Shown: positions 55,608 through 64,000 of the stretch, in pieces
Layout of the letters: each line of letters begins with the position of its first letter
How positions within the stretch are numbered: the first letter of the stretch is position 1
DNA from: Rhodococcoides corynebacterioides NBRC 14404
GTDB lineage: Bacteria; Actinomycetota; Actinomycetes; Mycobacteriales; Mycobacteriaceae
DNA length: 64,000 nucleotides
Reading direction: 5' to 3'
Assembly: GCF_001894765.1 (NCBI RefSeq)
Contig: NZ_BCWV01000004.1
Location: 124,001-188,000, forward strand
The notes under the pieces: generated by a model
What the model was told of the DNA's origin: nothing
The model's input: only the letters and a program-made list of their open reading frames with translations
Databases searched by the model: none
Position numbers and translations under genes: made by a program

Positions 55608-57830
55608 ATGATCGTGAGGGTGAGCGACAAGGTGAGCGAGACCCGCGACGACCCCACCGACGACAGCACCTGGAGCGCCCCGTTGGCCACGGGCCGATCC
55701 GCTGCCGGCGAGGGACGCCCCGCACCCGGCGCGCCGCCCGCGGCGACGTCGGACACGGCCGTGCCGGGCGACGCCCTCCCCGAGGACCGCTACCTCAATC
55801 GCGAACTCAGTTGGCTCGACTTCAACTCTCGCGTCCTCGCGCTGGCGGAGGACGCCTCCCTGCCGCTGCTCGAGCGGGCGAAGTTCCTGGCGATCTTCGC
55901 CAGCAACCTCGACGAGTTCTACATGGTCCGGGTCGCGGGCCTGAAACGACGCGACGAGACCGGGTTGTCGGTGCGGTCGGCGGACGGACTGTCGCCGCGC
56001 GAACAGCTGTCCCTGATCGCCAAGAGAACCCAGGAGATCGCCGAGCGCCACGCCCGCACCTTCCTCGACCGGATCGTGCCGGAGCTCGCGGCCGAGGGAA
56101 TCGACATCGTGCGGTGGTCCGCGGTGACCGAGGACGAGCGCGTCCGCCTCACCGAGTACTTCAACAGTCAGGTGTTCCCGGTACTCACGCCGCTGGCCGT
56201 GGACCCGGCGCACCCGTTCCCCTACATCAGCGGCCTGTCGCTCAATCTCGCTGTGACGGTCAAGGATTCGACGACGGGCGGCGAGCACTTCGCCCGCGTC
56301 AAGGTGCCGGACAACGTGGACCGCTTCGTGCAGTTGCGACGCGGCGAGCCGGGGTCGATTCCCGCCTTCCTCCCGATGGAGGAACTCATCGCGGCCCATC
56401 TCGACGTCCTCTTCCCCGGCCTGCAGATCGTCGAGCACCACGCCTTCCGCATCACCCGCAACGCCGACTTCGAGGTCGAGGAGGACCGCGACGAGGACCT
56501 GTTGCAGGCCCTCGAGCGGGAGTTGGCACGACGACGCTTCGGGTCCCCCGTGCGACTCGAGGTGGCCGACGACATGACCGACCACATGCTCGGATTGTTG
56601 TTGCGCGAGTTGGACGTCGACCCCGGCGACGTGATCCAGGTGCCCGGTCTGCTCGACCTCTCGTGCCTGTGGCAGGTCTACGGCGTCGATCGGCCGATGC
56701 TCAAGGACGCGCCCTTCGTGCCCGCGACGCATCCGGCCTTCGGCGAGCGGGAGACACCCAAGAGCATCTTCTCCACCCTGCGCGACGGCGACGTGCTCCT
56801 CCATCACCCGTACGACTCGTTCTCCACCAGCGTGCAGCGCTTCATCGAGCAGGCCGCCGCCGATCCGCACGTCCTGGCGATCAAGCAGACGCTCTACCGC
56901 ACCTCCGGTGACTCGCCGATCGTCAACGCCCTCATCGCGGCGGCCGAGGCGGGCAAGCAGGTGGTGACCCTCGTCGAGATCAAGGCCCGCTTCGACGAGC
57001 AGGCCAACATCGCCTGGGCCCGCAAGCTCGAACAGGCGGGAGTACACGTCGTCTACGGCCTCGTCGGCCTGAAGACGCACTGCAAGACCTGCCTGGTGGT
57101 GCGTCGGGAAGGCTCGACCATCCGGCGCTACTGCCACATCGGCACCGGCAACTACAACCCGAAGACGGCGCGGCTGTACGAGGACGTCGGCCTCATCACG
57201 GCGGACGAGGAGATCGGCGCCGACCTCACGGACCTGTTCAACTCCCTCACCGGGTACTCCCGCAAGGAGAACTACCGCAACCTCCTGGTCGCCCCGTTCG
57301 GGGTGCGCGCCGGCATCGTCGAGCGCATCGAGGCGGAGGTCCGGGCGCACCGCGAGGGCCGCGAGTCCCGCATCCGGCTCAAGGCCAATGCGCTCGTCGA
57401 CGAGCAGGTGATCGACGCGCTGTACTGGGCGTCGTCGGAGGGCGTGCGCGTCGAGGTCGTCGTCCGCGGCATCTGCGCGCTCAAGCCGGGGGTGCCGGGT
57501 CTGAGCGAGAACATCGAGGTGCGGTCCATCCTCGGCCGTTTCCTCGAACATTCGCGCGTGCTGCACTTCCGAGCGATCGACGAGTACTGGATCGGCAGCG
57601 CGGACATGATGCACCGCAACCTCGATCGCCGGGTCGAGGTCATGGCGCAGGTGCGCGACGGCCGCCTGACGGAGCAACTCGGGGCCATGCTCGACTCCGC
57701 GATGGACACGACCACGCGGTGCTGGGTGCTCCAGTCCGACGGGTCCTGGTCGGCGTCCCCGGCGAGCGGCGAGACGGTGCGCGATCACCAGGTCTCGCTC
57801 ATGCGCCAGCGCCGCTACACCGGATCGTGA
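55608..57830 (+). CDS. ppk: Polyphosphate kinase 1
   Basis: A 740-residue PPK1 that makes polyphosphate from ATP. N-terminal and head domains ('[20 protein letters not shown]', '[20 protein letters not shown]'), then two phospholipase-D-like catalytic domains: '[20 protein letters not shown]' and the phospho-acceptor His region '[20 protein letters not shown]', with the second His near '[20 protein letters not shown]'. The first 60 residues are a disordered actinobacterial-type extension. ATG at 55608; the mutT1 start overlaps its stop. Confidence 0.96.
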   Translation: MIVRVSDKVSETRDDPTDDSTWSAPLATGRSAAGEGRPAPGAPPAATSDTAVPGDALPEDRYLNRELSWLDFNSRVLALAEDASLPLLERAKFLAIFASNLDEFYMVRVAGLKRRDETGLSVRSADGLSPREQLSLIAKRTQEIAERHARTFLDRIVPELAAEGIDIVRWSAVTEDERVRLTEYFNSQVFPVLTPLAVDPAHPFPYISGLSLNLAVTVKDSTTGGEHFARVKVPDNVDRFVQLRRGEPGSIPAFLPMEELIAAHLDVLFPGLQIVEHHAFRITRNADFEVEEDRDEDLLQALERELARRRFGSPVRLEVADDMTDHMLGLLLRELDVDPGDVIQVPGLLDLSCLWQVYGVDRPMLKDAPFVPATHPAFGERETPKSIFSTLRDGDVLLHHPYDSFSTSVQRFIEQAAADPHVLAIKQTLYRTSGDSPIVNALIAAAEAGKQVVTLVEIKARFDEQANIAWARKLEQAGVHVVYGLVGLKTHCKTCLVVRREGSTIRRYCHIGTGNYNPKTARLYEDVGLITADEEIGADLTDLFNSLTGYSRKENYRNLLVAPFGVRAGIVERIEAEVRAHREGRESRIRLKANALVDEQVIDALYWASSEGVRVEVVVRGICALKPGVPGLSENIEVRSILGRFLEHSRVLHFRAIDEYWIGSADMMHRNLDRRVEVMAQVRDGRLTEQLGAMLDSAMDTTTRCWVLQSDGSWSASPASGETVRDHQVSLMRQRRYTGS

Positions 57831-58756
57831 GCCGCGGGTCGATGACCGACACGACCGTGCGCGCCGCGGGCGCCGTTCTGTGGCAACGCGAGACGCCCGA
57901 CGACGAACCCCGGGTGGCCGTCGTCCATCGTCCGCGGTACGACGACTGGTCGCTGCCGAAGGGCAAGGTGGACCCCGGGGAGATCCCCCCGGTGACCGCC
58001 GTGCGCGAGGTGGCCGAGGAGACCGGGTACGACTGCGTCCTCGGCCGCTCCCTCGGATCGACCACCTATCCGCTGCCGCGTGGCCGCACCAAACACGTCG
58101 ACTACTGGTCCGCGCGCGTCACGGGCGGCGAGTTCGTCGCCAACGACGAGGTCGATCGCATGGTCTGGGTGAGCCCGGCGCAGGCCCGCGACACCGTCTC
58201 CTACGACGCGGATCGCGAGATCCTCGCGCGGTTCGTCCACGGCCCGCACCCGACGAGTCACGCGGTGCTGGTCCGGCACGCACGCGCCGGATCGAAGGCG
58301 CGGTACCGCGGCGACGATGCCGAACGACCGCTCGACAGCGTCGGGGTCCAGCAGGCCGAGGCGCTGGTGCCGGTTCTGTCGGCGTTCGGCGGCACCGCGG
58401 TCTTCAGCGCCGAGCGCACGCGCTGCGTCCAGACGGTGGCACCGTGGGCCCGCTCGGTCGGTCTGCAGGTGGTCCCCGAGCGCGCTCTCACGGAGGAGAC
58501 CTACGCTCGCGACCCGGACGTGGTCCGCCGCCGGGTGCGGGACATCGTCGCCACCACTCCCGGCGTCCCCGTGATGTGCAGTCAGGGCAAGGTCATTCCG
58601 CCGCTGATGGAGTGGTGGGCCGAGCAGGACGGACTGACTCTCACGCGGAGCAGGTCCCGTAAGGCCAGCGTCTGGCTTCTCGGATTCGTCGGCGGCGTGC
58701 TGGTGACGGCCGACCATCTCGAGTCACCGCTGCCCGCATCGGTTCGAGACGACTGA
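57827..58756 (+). CDS. mutT1: MutT1: Nudix hydrolase fused to histidine phosphatase
   Basis: About 309 residues in two domains. The Nudix domain has the box '[20 protein letters not shown]' plus TGYD, preceded by 'DDWSLPKG'. The C-terminal histidine phosphatase has '[20 protein letters not shown]' (RHA in place of RHG). In mycobacteria MutT1 clears 8-oxo-dGTP and diadenosine polyphosphates. The start is either the GTG overlapping the ppk stop (57827) or the ATG at 57842; the coupled GTG was chosen. ppk-mutT1 adjacency is conserved. Confidence 0.93.
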   Translation: MSRGSMTDTTVRAAGAVLWQRETPDDEPRVAVVHRPRYDDWSLPKGKVDPGEIPPVTAVREVAEETGYDCVLGRSLGSTTYPLPRGRTKHVDYWSARVTGGEFVANDEVDRMVWVSPAQARDTVSYDADREILARFVHGPHPTSHAVLVRHARAGSKARYRGDDAERPLDSVGVQQAEALVPVLSAFGGTAVFSAERTRCVQTVAPWARSVGLQVVPERALTEETYARDPDVVRRRVRDIVATTPGVPVMCSQGKVIPPLMEWWAEQDGLTLTRSRSRKASVWLLGFVGGVLVTADHLESPLPASVRDD

Positions 58757-58792
58757 CCCCCGCGCGCACGTCCGGACCTGCACACCGACACG

Positions 58793-58831
58793 ACGCGAGC
58801 CCCGGATCCCGTGAGGGTCCGGGGCTCGCGT
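58793..58831. terminator. Bidirectional hairpin between mutT1 and hupB
   Basis: A 14-bp perfect stem (58793-58806 with 58818-58831), extended by CCC/GGG around a GTGA loop with a single bulged T. It lies between two convergent genes, 37 bases after mutT1 and 16 bases after hupB, so it can serve both. Confidence 0.8.
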
Positions 58832-58846
58832 GCGTGGTGCGGGTGG

Positions 58847-59596
58847 CTACTTGCGGGCGGTGCGCTTGGCCGGAGCCTTCTTGGCGGGTGCCTTCTTGGC
58901 CGGTGCCGACTTCTTGGCCGCGGCCGTGGTCTTCTTCGCGGCGGTGGTGGTCTTCTTGGCCGCCGTGGACTTGCTCGCCGTCGACTTCGTTGCCGTGGTC
59001 TTCTTGGCTGCGGTCTTGGCGGGTGCTTTGGTGGCGGTGGTCTTCTTGGCTGCGGTCTTGGCGGGCGCCTTTGTGGCGGTGGTCTTCTTGGCTGCGGTCT
59101 TGGCGGGCGCCTTGGTGGCGGTGGTCTTCTTGGCTGCGGTCTTGGCGGGCGCCTTGGTGGCGGTGGTCTTCTTGGCCGCGGTCTTGGCCGGCGCCTTGGT
59201 GGCGGTGGCCTTCGCCGCCGTCGTCTTCTTCGCCGCAGCAGTCTTCTTCGCGGCCGTGGTCTTCTTCGCGGCCGCGGCGGCGCCGCGCTTGACGGCGGGA
59301 CCGGTGGCGGCGAGCTTCTGTCCTCCCGCGATGACGGCCTTGAACTGAGCGCCCGGACGGAAGGCGGGAACCGACGTCGGCTTGACCTTGACCGTCTCAC
59401 CGGTGCGCGGGTTGCGCGCGACGCGAGCGGCGCGACGACGCTGCTCGAAGACGCCGAACCCGGTGATGGTCACCGAGTCACCGCGGTGCACGGCGCGCAC
59501 GATGATGTCGACGATGTTCTCGACGGCATCGGTGGCGCTGCGGCGGTCCGCGCCGGTCTTCTCGGTCAGGGCATCGATCAGTTCTGCCTTGTTCAT
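58847..59596 (-). CDS. hupB: Histone-like protein HupB (HU plus Lys/Ala tail)
   Basis: A 249-residue mycobacterial-type HupB. The HU domain (1-92) is '[20 protein letters not shown]', '[20 protein letters not shown]', '[20 protein letters not shown]'. The tail of about 155 residues is PAKK/AAKK-type, eukaryotic-H1-like, with '[14 protein letters not shown]' repeated five times, and binds DNA non-specifically. The protein compacts the nucleoid and is acetylated and phosphorylated in mycobacteria. Adjacent to leuDC, as there. Confidence 0.97.
   Translation of the reverse strand: MNKAELIDALTEKTGADRRSATDAVENIVDIIVRAVHRGDSVTITGFGVFEQRRRAARVARNPRTGETVKVKPTSVPAFRPGAQFKAVIAGGQKLAATGPAVKRGAAAAAKKTTAAKKTAAAKKTTAAKATATKAPAKTAAKKTTATKAPAKTAAKKTTATKAPAKTAAKKTTATKAPAKTAAKKTTATKAPAKTAAKKTTATKSTASKSTAAKKTTTAAKKTTAAAKKSAPAKKAPAKKAPAKRTARK
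58995..59204. repeat. 42-bp tandem repeat coding the HupB tail
   Basis: Five near-identical, directly adjacent 42-base units (starting at 58995, 59037, 59079, 59121, 59163). Each encodes fourteen residues, [14 protein letters not shown] in circular order. Units differ at few, mostly synonymous positions, suggesting recent expansion or homogenisation. Copy-number change would keep the frame. Confidence 0.95.
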
Positions 59597-59650
59597 CGGT
59601 CATTCCTCCGCACACTGATGGCCCCTCGTCGGACCGACTGTGTACCACGG

Positions 59651-59754
59651 TAAACCGCGACAGCGCACGAGTCCACGACCCGCGCCGAATCGGCGTGGGT
59701 CCGTAAACCGTGTCGTACCAAAGCGTGTCGCGTCGACCGCGCCGAATCGGAGTG
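59651..59754. repeat. Imperfect direct duplication upstream of hupB
   Basis: A block at 59651-59697 and one at 59704-59754 both begin with taaaccg and end with cgcgccgaatcgg-n-gtg (59681-59697 and 59738-59754; 16 of 17 bases identical). The middles differ. They occupy the hupB 5' region (minus strand start 59596) and may be a duplicated promoter or operator element. Confidence 0.7.
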
Positions 59755-59770
59755 CCGTTCGGCGTGCTCT

Positions 59771-59793
59771 CGGTGCCGCGGGCCGCGGCACCG
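59771..59793 (-). terminator. Hairpin after leuD
   Basis: A 9-bp stem CGGTGCCGC (59771-59779) with GCGGCACCG (59785-59793) and a 5-base loop, starting 16 bases after the leuD stop on the minus strand. No T run. Confidence 0.65.
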
Positions 59794-59808
59794 GGGCCTG
59801 CGCAGAGG

Positions 59809-60411
59809 TCAGCGAGCCGGCTCGGGGAGGGTGATCGGCTTGTGGGACGGCCGTGTCGTTTCGAAGGCGGAAATGGCGTCTACCTGGCGTAACGTCAGGC
59901 CGATGTCGTCCAGACCCTCCATCAGACGCCAGCGGGTGTAGTCGTCAATCTCGAAGCGCACCACGGTGGTTCCCGCGGTGATCGTCTTGTTCTCCAGATC
60001 GACGGTGAGCTCGAGCCCCGGCTGTTCGTCGAGCAGTTTCCACAGAATTTCGATGTCGGACTGTTCGACGATCGCGGCCAGCAGACCGGCCTTTCCGGCA
60101 TTGCCCCGGAAGATGTCGGCGAATCGCGAGGAGACGACGACGCGGAAACCGAAGTCCGACAGTGCCCACACGGCGTGCTCGCGCGAGGAACCGGTGCCGA
60201 AATCCGGCCCCGCCACGAGAACCGAGCCGCGGTCGTAGGGCTCGGTGTTGAGGATGAATCCGGGGTCCGATCGCCAGCCCGCGAAGAGCCCGTCCTCGAA
60301 GCCGGTGCGGGTGACCCTCTTCAGGTAGACGGCCGGGATGATCTGGTCGGTGTCGACGTTGCTGCGACGCAGCGGAACACCGATGCCGGTGTGCGTGACG
60401 AACGGTTCCAC
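59809..60411 (-). CDS. leuD: 3-isopropylmalate dehydratase small subunit
   Basis: A 200-residue LeuD, the swivelling domain of the isopropylmalate isomerase in leucine synthesis. '[20 protein letters not shown]', '[20 protein letters not shown]', '[20 protein letters not shown]' are characteristic. GTG start; lies 46 bases after the leuC stop in one operon. Confidence 0.97.
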   Translation of the reverse strand: MEPFVTHTGIGVPLRRSNVDTDQIIPAVYLKRVTRTGFEDGLFAGWRSDPGFILNTEPYDRGSVLVAGPDFGTGSSREHAVWALSDFGFRVVVSSRFADIFRGNAGKAGLLAAIVEQSDIEILWKLLDEQPGLELTVDLENKTITAGTTVVRFEIDDYTRWRLMEGLDDIGLTLRQVDAISAFETTRPSHKPITLPEPAR

Positions 60412-60457
60412 GGTGTGACTCCTCGTGCGATTCGGTGATGCGAGCGGGCGGGGGCCG

Positions 60458-61864
60458 TCAGTCGAGGTCGGCCGGCGCGGACAACCGACCGCGGACCGCG
60501 GTGGCGGCGGCGACGGCCGGCGATACCAGATGGGTCCGGCCGCCCTTGCCCTGTCGCCCTTCGAAGTTGCGGTTGGACGTCGACGCCGAGCGCTCGCCCG
60601 GTGTCAACTGGTCGGGGTTCATGCCGAGGCACATCGAGCATCCGGCCTGCCGCCACTCGGCGCCGGCCGCGGTGAAGATGGCACCGAGGCCCTCCTCTTC
60701 GGCCTGGGCGCGCACCCGCATCGAGCCGGGCACCACCAGCATGCGCACTCCGTCCGCGACGCGGCGACCGTCGAGGACCGACGCCGCCACCCGCAGATCC
60801 TCGATGCGGCCGTTGGTGCACGATCCCAGGAAGACCGTGTCGACGGCGATGTCGCGCAACGGCGTTCCCGCCTCGAGGCCCATGTAGTCCAGAGCCTTGC
60901 GCGCGGCCTGACTCTCGCCGTCGTCGGCGATGCGCTCCGGATCCGGCACGGAGGCACCGAGCGGAGCACCCTGCCCCGGGTTGGTGCCCCACGTGACGAA
61001 CGGGGTCAGCGCGGAGGCGTCGATACGCACCTCCTTGTCGAACGTCGCGCCCTCGTCGGTGTGCAACTGCGACCAGGCCTCGACGGCGCGGTCCCAGTCC
61101 TCCCCCGCGGGTGCATGCGGCCGGCCCTGCAGGTAGTCGAACGTGGTGCGATCCGGCGCGATCATGCCCGCACGCGCCCCGGCCTCGATCGACATGTTGC
61201 AGATGGTCATTCGCGCTTCCATCGACAGCTTCTCGATCGCGGATCCGCGGTACTCGATGACGTGACCCTGCCCGCCCCCGGTGCCGATCTGCGCGATGAC
61301 CGCGAGGATCAGATCCTTGGCGGAGACGTCGTCCCCGAGTTCGCCGTCGACGGTGACCGCCATGGTCTCGAACGGACGCAACGACAACGTCTGCGTCGCC
61401 AGCACGTGTTCGACCTCGCTGGTACCGATACCCATGGCGAGCGCGCCGAACGCCCCGTGCGTCGAGGTGTGGCTGTCGCCGCACACGACGGTCGTCCCGG
61501 GCTGCGTCAGCCCCAACTGCGGACCGATGATGTGCACGATGCCCTGCTCGAGATCACCCATCGAGTGCAGGCGGATGCCGAACTCCTCGCAGTTGCGACG
61601 GAGGGTGTCCACCTGGGTCCGGGAGACGAGGTCCGCGATCGGCTGATCGATGTCGACGGTCGGCACGTTGTGGTCCTCCGTGGCGATCGTCAGATCCGGC
61701 CGACGGACGGGACGGCCGGCCAATCGCAGGCCGTCGAACGCCTGCGGACTGGTGACCTCGTGCACGAGGTGGAGGTCGATGTAGATGAGGTCGGGCTGAT
61801 CACCCTCGCCCCGGACGACCACGTGCTCGTCCCACACCTTCTCCGCCAGGGTCCTGGGTGCCAT
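60458..61864 (-). CDS. leuC: 3-isopropylmalate dehydratase large subunit
   Basis: A 468-residue LeuC with a 4Fe-4S cluster. Cluster Cys residues are in '[18 protein letters not shown]' and '[16 protein letters not shown]'; '[20 protein letters not shown]' and '[11 protein letters not shown]'-type sequence (here [10 protein letters not shown]) are conserved. ATG at 61864 with a strong AAGGAGGAA ribosome site. Divergent from an IclR regulator with 103 bases between. Confidence 0.97.
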   Translation of the reverse strand: MAPRTLAEKVWDEHVVVRGEGDQPDLIYIDLHLVHEVTSPQAFDGLRLAGRPVRRPDLTIATEDHNVPTVDIDQPIADLVSRTQVDTLRRNCEEFGIRLHSMGDLEQGIVHIIGPQLGLTQPGTTVVCGDSHTSTHGAFGALAMGIGTSEVEHVLATQTLSLRPFETMAVTVDGELGDDVSAKDLILAVIAQIGTGGGQGHVIEYRGSAIEKLSMEARMTICNMSIEAGARAGMIAPDRTTFDYLQGRPHAPAGEDWDRAVEAWSQLHTDEGATFDKEVRIDASALTPFVTWGTNPGQGAPLGASVPDPERIADDGESQAARKALDYMGLEAGTPLRDIAVDTVFLGSCTNGRIEDLRVAASVLDGRRVADGVRMLVVPGSMRVRAQAEEEGLGAIFTAAGAEWRQAGCSMCLGMNPDQLTPGERSASTSNRNFEGRQGKGGRTHLVSPAVAAATAVRGRLSAPADLD

Positions 61865-61932
61865 GCCGTTCCTCCTTCGCCTCCGCCACGGCCCCGTGTC
61901 CCACCGGGTACCGCATTGTGCGACCGTCGTCC

Positions 61933-61961
61933 TGCATTCTCACCATGCGGGACGCTAATAT
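61933..61961 (+). promoter_or_regulatory. Candidate promoter for a leaderless IclR transcript
   Basis: TAATAT (61956-61961) is a near-consensus -10 element only six bases before the ATG at 61968, and TGCATT (61933-61938) is a weak -35 at 17-base spacing. Transcription would start at or next to the A of the ATG, giving a leaderless mRNA, which is common in actinobacteria. No ribosome site precedes the ATG, which fits. Confidence 0.55.
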
Positions 61962-61967
61962 CGCTTC

Positions 61968-62675
61968 ATGGGACATAGTAGCGGCATCGGCGTTCTCGAC
62001 AAAGCGATGCGTGTTCTGCACGCCGCGGCGCAGGGACCCTGTTCGCTGGCCGATCTCTGCACCGCCGCCGACCTCCCCCGCGCCACCGCGCACCGTCTCG
62101 CCGTCGGCCTCGAGGTCCATCGCATGCTGGCTCGGGACGCGGACGGCATGTGGCGGCCCGGACCCGCCCTGGGCGAGCTCGCCCGCACCGCGGCCGATCC
62201 CGTCGTCGAGGCGTCCGCACCGGTGCTCCCCCGACTGCGCGAGGCCACCGGGGAGAGCGTGCAGGTCTACCGCGTCGAGGGGACTCGCCGGGTGTGCGTC
62301 GCCGCCGTCGAACCGCCCACCGGGCTGCGGGACACCGTGCTCGTCGGATCGCGACTGCCGCTCACCGCCGGGTCGGGCGCGAAGGTTCTGGTGGCGTGGG
62401 CGGATCCTGCGCTGCAGCGGGCCGTCCTCGCCGAGGCCGCGTTCGGCGAGCGCACCCTGGCGGAGGTACGACGGCGGGGCTGGGCGCAGAGCGTGGCGGA
62501 GCGTGAGCCCGGGGTCGCGAGCGTCGCGGCGCCGATCCGGGGACGCGACGGGCGCGTCGTGGCCGCGATCTCGGTCTCGGGACCGGTCGACCGCATGGGA
62601 CGACGGCCCGGGGCGCGTTGGGCGGCCGATCTGCTGGCCGCGGCGGAGAGCGTGGAGACGCGGTTGGGGTCCTGA
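61968..62675 (+). CDS. ltbR: IclR-family regulator (LtbR-type), divergent from leuCD
   Basis: A 235-residue IclR regulator. N-terminal winged helix 'GIGVLDKAMRVLHAAAQGPC', 'LADLCTAADLPRATAHRLAV'; C-terminal effector domain 'SVQVYRVEGTRRVCVAAVEP', 'LPLTAGSGAKVLVAWADP', 'SVAAPIRGRDGRVVAAISVS'. Position and type match LtbR of corynebacteria (a repressor of leu and trp genes) and Rv2989 of M. tuberculosis. It probably controls leuCD through the shared intergenic region. Confidence 0.9.
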   Translation: MGHSSGIGVLDKAMRVLHAAAQGPCSLADLCTAADLPRATAHRLAVGLEVHRMLARDADGMWRPGPALGELARTAADPVVEASAPVLPRLREATGESVQVYRVEGTRRVCVAAVEPPTGLRDTVLVGSRLPLTAGSGAKVLVAWADPALQRAVLAEAAFGERTLAEVRRRGWAQSVAEREPGVASVAAPIRGRDGRVVAAISVSGPVDRMGRRPGARWAADLLAAAESVETRLGS

Positions 62676-62707
62676 CGGGCCGGACCGCCCGAAACGACAC
62701 CGAAACG

Positions 62708-62744
62708 ACACGAGGACCACTGCGCGATGCAGTGGTCCTCGTGT
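62708..62744. terminator. 16-bp perfect inverted repeat between ltbR and tRNA-Glu
   Basis: A perfect 16-bp stem (62708-62723 with 62729-62744) around a GCGAT loop. It sits 32 bases after the ltbR stop and 6 bases after the 3' end of the leftward tRNA gene, so it likely ends both transcripts. No T run. Confidence 0.8.
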
Positions 62745-62750
62745 ACGACG

Positions 62751-62823
62751 TAGCCCCGACGGGATTCGAACCCGCGCTACCGCCTTGAGAGGGCGGCGTC
62801 CTAGGCCGCTAGACGACGGGGCC
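62751..62823 (-). tRNA. tRNA-Glu (CTC)
   Basis: A 73-base cloverleaf on the minus strand. Acceptor GGCCCCG pairs with CGGGGCT (first pair G-U), followed by discriminator A. The anticodon stem CCGCC/GGCGG holds loop CTCTCAA, so the anticodon is CTC. The T arm has GTTCGAATC. CCA is not encoded. Confidence 0.95.
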
Positions 62824-62920
62824 AGGATCTTCCTGTGAAGCAGACGCTTCGGTGACGCTGGTGAAGCAACCGGACGAGCATAACCGGTGGAGACCGTCCG
62901 AGGAAATCGGACATTCTCTG

Positions 62921-62992
62921 CTGGGGTACCAGGACTCGAACCTAGAATGGCGGTACCAGAAACCGCTGTGTTGCCAATTACACCATACCCCA
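62921..62992 (-). tRNA. tRNA-Gln (CTG)
   Basis: A 72-base cloverleaf on the minus strand. Acceptor TGGGGTA pairs with TACCCCA, discriminator G. The anticodon stem GCGGT/ACCGC holds loop TTCTGGT, giving anticodon CTG. T arm with GGTTCGAGTCC. CCA is not encoded at the expected place. It precedes tRNA-Glu by 97 bases on the same strand, and the two are likely co-transcribed. Confidence 0.95.
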
Positions 62993-63101
62993 CTACCACG
63001 GACGAACCGCAGGCGCGACCCGCTCCGACCAGGTGCTCCGGAGCGCTTCGAGCCGTGCAGAACACTACCAAACAGTGTCCGTGATTCACCAAATCGCCAG
63101 G

Positions 63102-64000
63102 TCAGGGCGCAGCATCGGGCTTCGGGGGCGAGTCGGGCTCGTGGAAACTGACGTCGATCTCCTCGAAACCCTTGCTTCGCTGCGCCTCGGCCTGGGCGGT
63201 GTAGGCGTCACGGTCACCGTCGGTCAGCTCGACGTTGTCGGTGAACGGGGTGAGCAGGGCCCGGGGGTGCAGAGTGTCCACCCGGACCACGTTGACCTCG
63301 ATGCAGAGCACCACGACCAACGACGCGATGTAGAGGAAGGCGAGGAGGCCGAGCACGATCGCGAACACCCCGTTCGTGGTGTCCGCGCCCCCGACGACCG
63401 TCTGGACGTAGTACCCCCCGAAGGATTGCAACACCTGCCAGAGCACACCCGCCAGCGCGGCACCCGGCAGGACGTCGCGCACGGTCACCGGCCGGGTGGT
63501 GCCGAGCCGGAAGGCCACCACGAAGGTCGCCGTGTTGAGCACGACCGCGGCGATCACCACGAAAACCTGTGCGACGGAACCGAAGAAGCCCGCCGCGTTG
63601 AACCCGTTCAGGACGGTCACACCGACGACGGCGGTCCCGACGGTGACGAGCAGACCGAAGCCGCGGAGTCGCGCGGTGATCGGGTCCGGCCGTTCGTTCT
63701 TCGGCACGGCCCAGGCCACGTTCATCGCATTCTGCGCCGCCACCGCGACACCGAGTCCGCCGTACAACGACCCGACGACACCGATCACGATGGCGCCCAC
63801 TCCCCCGCTGAGCCGATCGGGTTGGCCGAGCTGGTCCCCGATCAGCGGGATCTGACTCATCGCGGAGTCCAGGATGCGTTGTTGCAGATCGGGATTGCCC
63901 GCCAGCGCGATGCCGAGCGTGGTCGAGAAGAGGAGCAGCAACGGAAACAGCGAGACGAACGCGTAGTACGCGATCAGAGCCGCGAGGTACCCGCCCTGAT
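63102..64000 (-). CDS. YihY/BrkB-family inner membrane protein, N-terminus cut off by window edge
   Basis: At least 299 residues of a YihY/virulence factor BrkB family protein, with about six hydrophobic helices. The frame is open to base 64000 and its first visible residues ('GGYLAALIAYYAFVSLFPLL') are the family's conserved first helix, so only a short N-terminal part is missing. 'GGYYVQTVVGGADTTNGVFA' and 'LGLLAFLYIASLVVVLCIEV' are also characteristic. The acidic tail ends in Pro/Asp/Lys-rich sequence. Family function is not established. It lies upstream of tRNA-Gln on the same strand. Confidence 0.9.
   Translation of the reverse strand, partial: QGGYLAALIAYYAFVSLFPLLLLFSTTLGIALAGNPDLQQRILDSAMSQIPLIGDQLGQPDRLSGGVGAIVIGVVGSLYGGLGVAVAAQNAMNVAWAVPKNERPDPITARLRGFGLLVTVGTAVVGVTVLNGFNAAGFFGSVAQVFVVIAAVVLNTATFVVAFRLGTTRPVTVRDVLPGAALAGVLWQVLQSFGGYYVQTVVGGADTTNGVFAIVLGLLAFLYIASLVVVLCIEVNVVRVDTLHPRALLTPFTDNVELTDGDRDAYTAQAEAQRSKGFEEIDVSFHEPDSPPKPDAAP

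Noticed and set aside
53694..57788. A 1364-codon leftward frame opposite cofC and ppk
   Set aside because: Antisense to ppk and cofC; no domain is recognisable and it conflicts with gpsA and ddl.
58995..59204. Possible CRISPR-like or intergenic satellite array
   Set aside because: Tandem, no spacers, and encodes the Lys/Ala HupB tail.

Overview
The window is a dense, high-GC actinobacterial chromosome segment. Nearly all of it follows the conserved backbone known from mycobacteria and their relatives, in the order xerC, viuB-like, dprA, comM, yraN, rnhB, lepB, rplS, trmD-rimM-KH-rpsP, ffh, glnD-glnB-amt, ftsY, smc, acyP, mutM, rnc, coaD, rsmD, pyc, recG, ung, thiL, ddl, gpsA, cofC, ppk, mutT1, hupB, leuDC, IclR regulator, tRNA-Gln/tRNA-Glu. 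HupB with a long Lys/Ala tail, SepIVA, Lsr2, a F420 gene (cofC/fbiD) and frequent GTG starts fit Mycobacteriales. The non-mycobacterial extra genes suggest Nocardiaceae, probably Rhodococcus. The genus is inferred from gene content recalled from memory, not from a search. No stretch above 300 bases lacks a gene; the largest gaps are 48316-48592 (divergent recG/rpmB promoters) and 1850-2100 (divergent lsr2/methyltransferase promoters).

Layout. 1-3423: the end of xerC, an iron-linked flavin reductase with a candidate IdeR box, then an inserted pair made of an Lsr2 paralogue and a solitary cytosine-5 DNA methyltransferase. 3349-8864: dprA-comM-yraN, rnhB-lepB and rplS, all leftward and mostly overlapping by 1-4 bases. 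9051-13451: an uncharacterised His-rich membrane protein, Tex, and a beta-lactamase-fold lipoprotein. 13448-15426: a ribosome and RNA maturation operon (rpsP-KH-rimM-trmD). 15633-21519: a tripartite tricarboxylate transporter operon (tctC-tctB-tctA) ending in a coupled UspA gene, with a divergent CitAB-type two-component system. 21551-28562: amidohydrolase, ffh, and the nitrogen operon amt-glnB-glnD preceded by a tandem GlnR-type operator.

28758-34687: ftsY, smc, an acylphosphatase with a 30-bp tandem repeat inside the gene, and an OsmC protein. 34731-37881: a large membrane protein whose middle looks like a pseudokinase, and an orphan KdpE-like regulator. 37934-42587: mutM, rnc, rpmF, the DUF177 gene, sepIVA, coaD, rsmD. 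42589-48315: pyruvate carboxylase and RecG. 48593-58756: rpmB, enoyl-CoA hydratase, ung, a GNAT, thiL, a DUF3515 gene, ddl, gpsA, cofC, ppk and mutT1. 58847-64000: hupB with a 42-bp repeat tract, leuD-leuC with a divergent LtbR-type regulator, two tRNA genes, and a YihY-family protein cut by the window edge.

Most genes are housekeeping: translation, protein targeting, chromosome segregation, nitrogen sensing and leucine synthesis. The accessory points are the Lsr2/methyltransferase pair, the tct/UspA/CitAB cluster, the pseudokinase membrane protein and the His-rich membrane protein. I saw no phage, insertion sequence, CRISPR array or rRNA.
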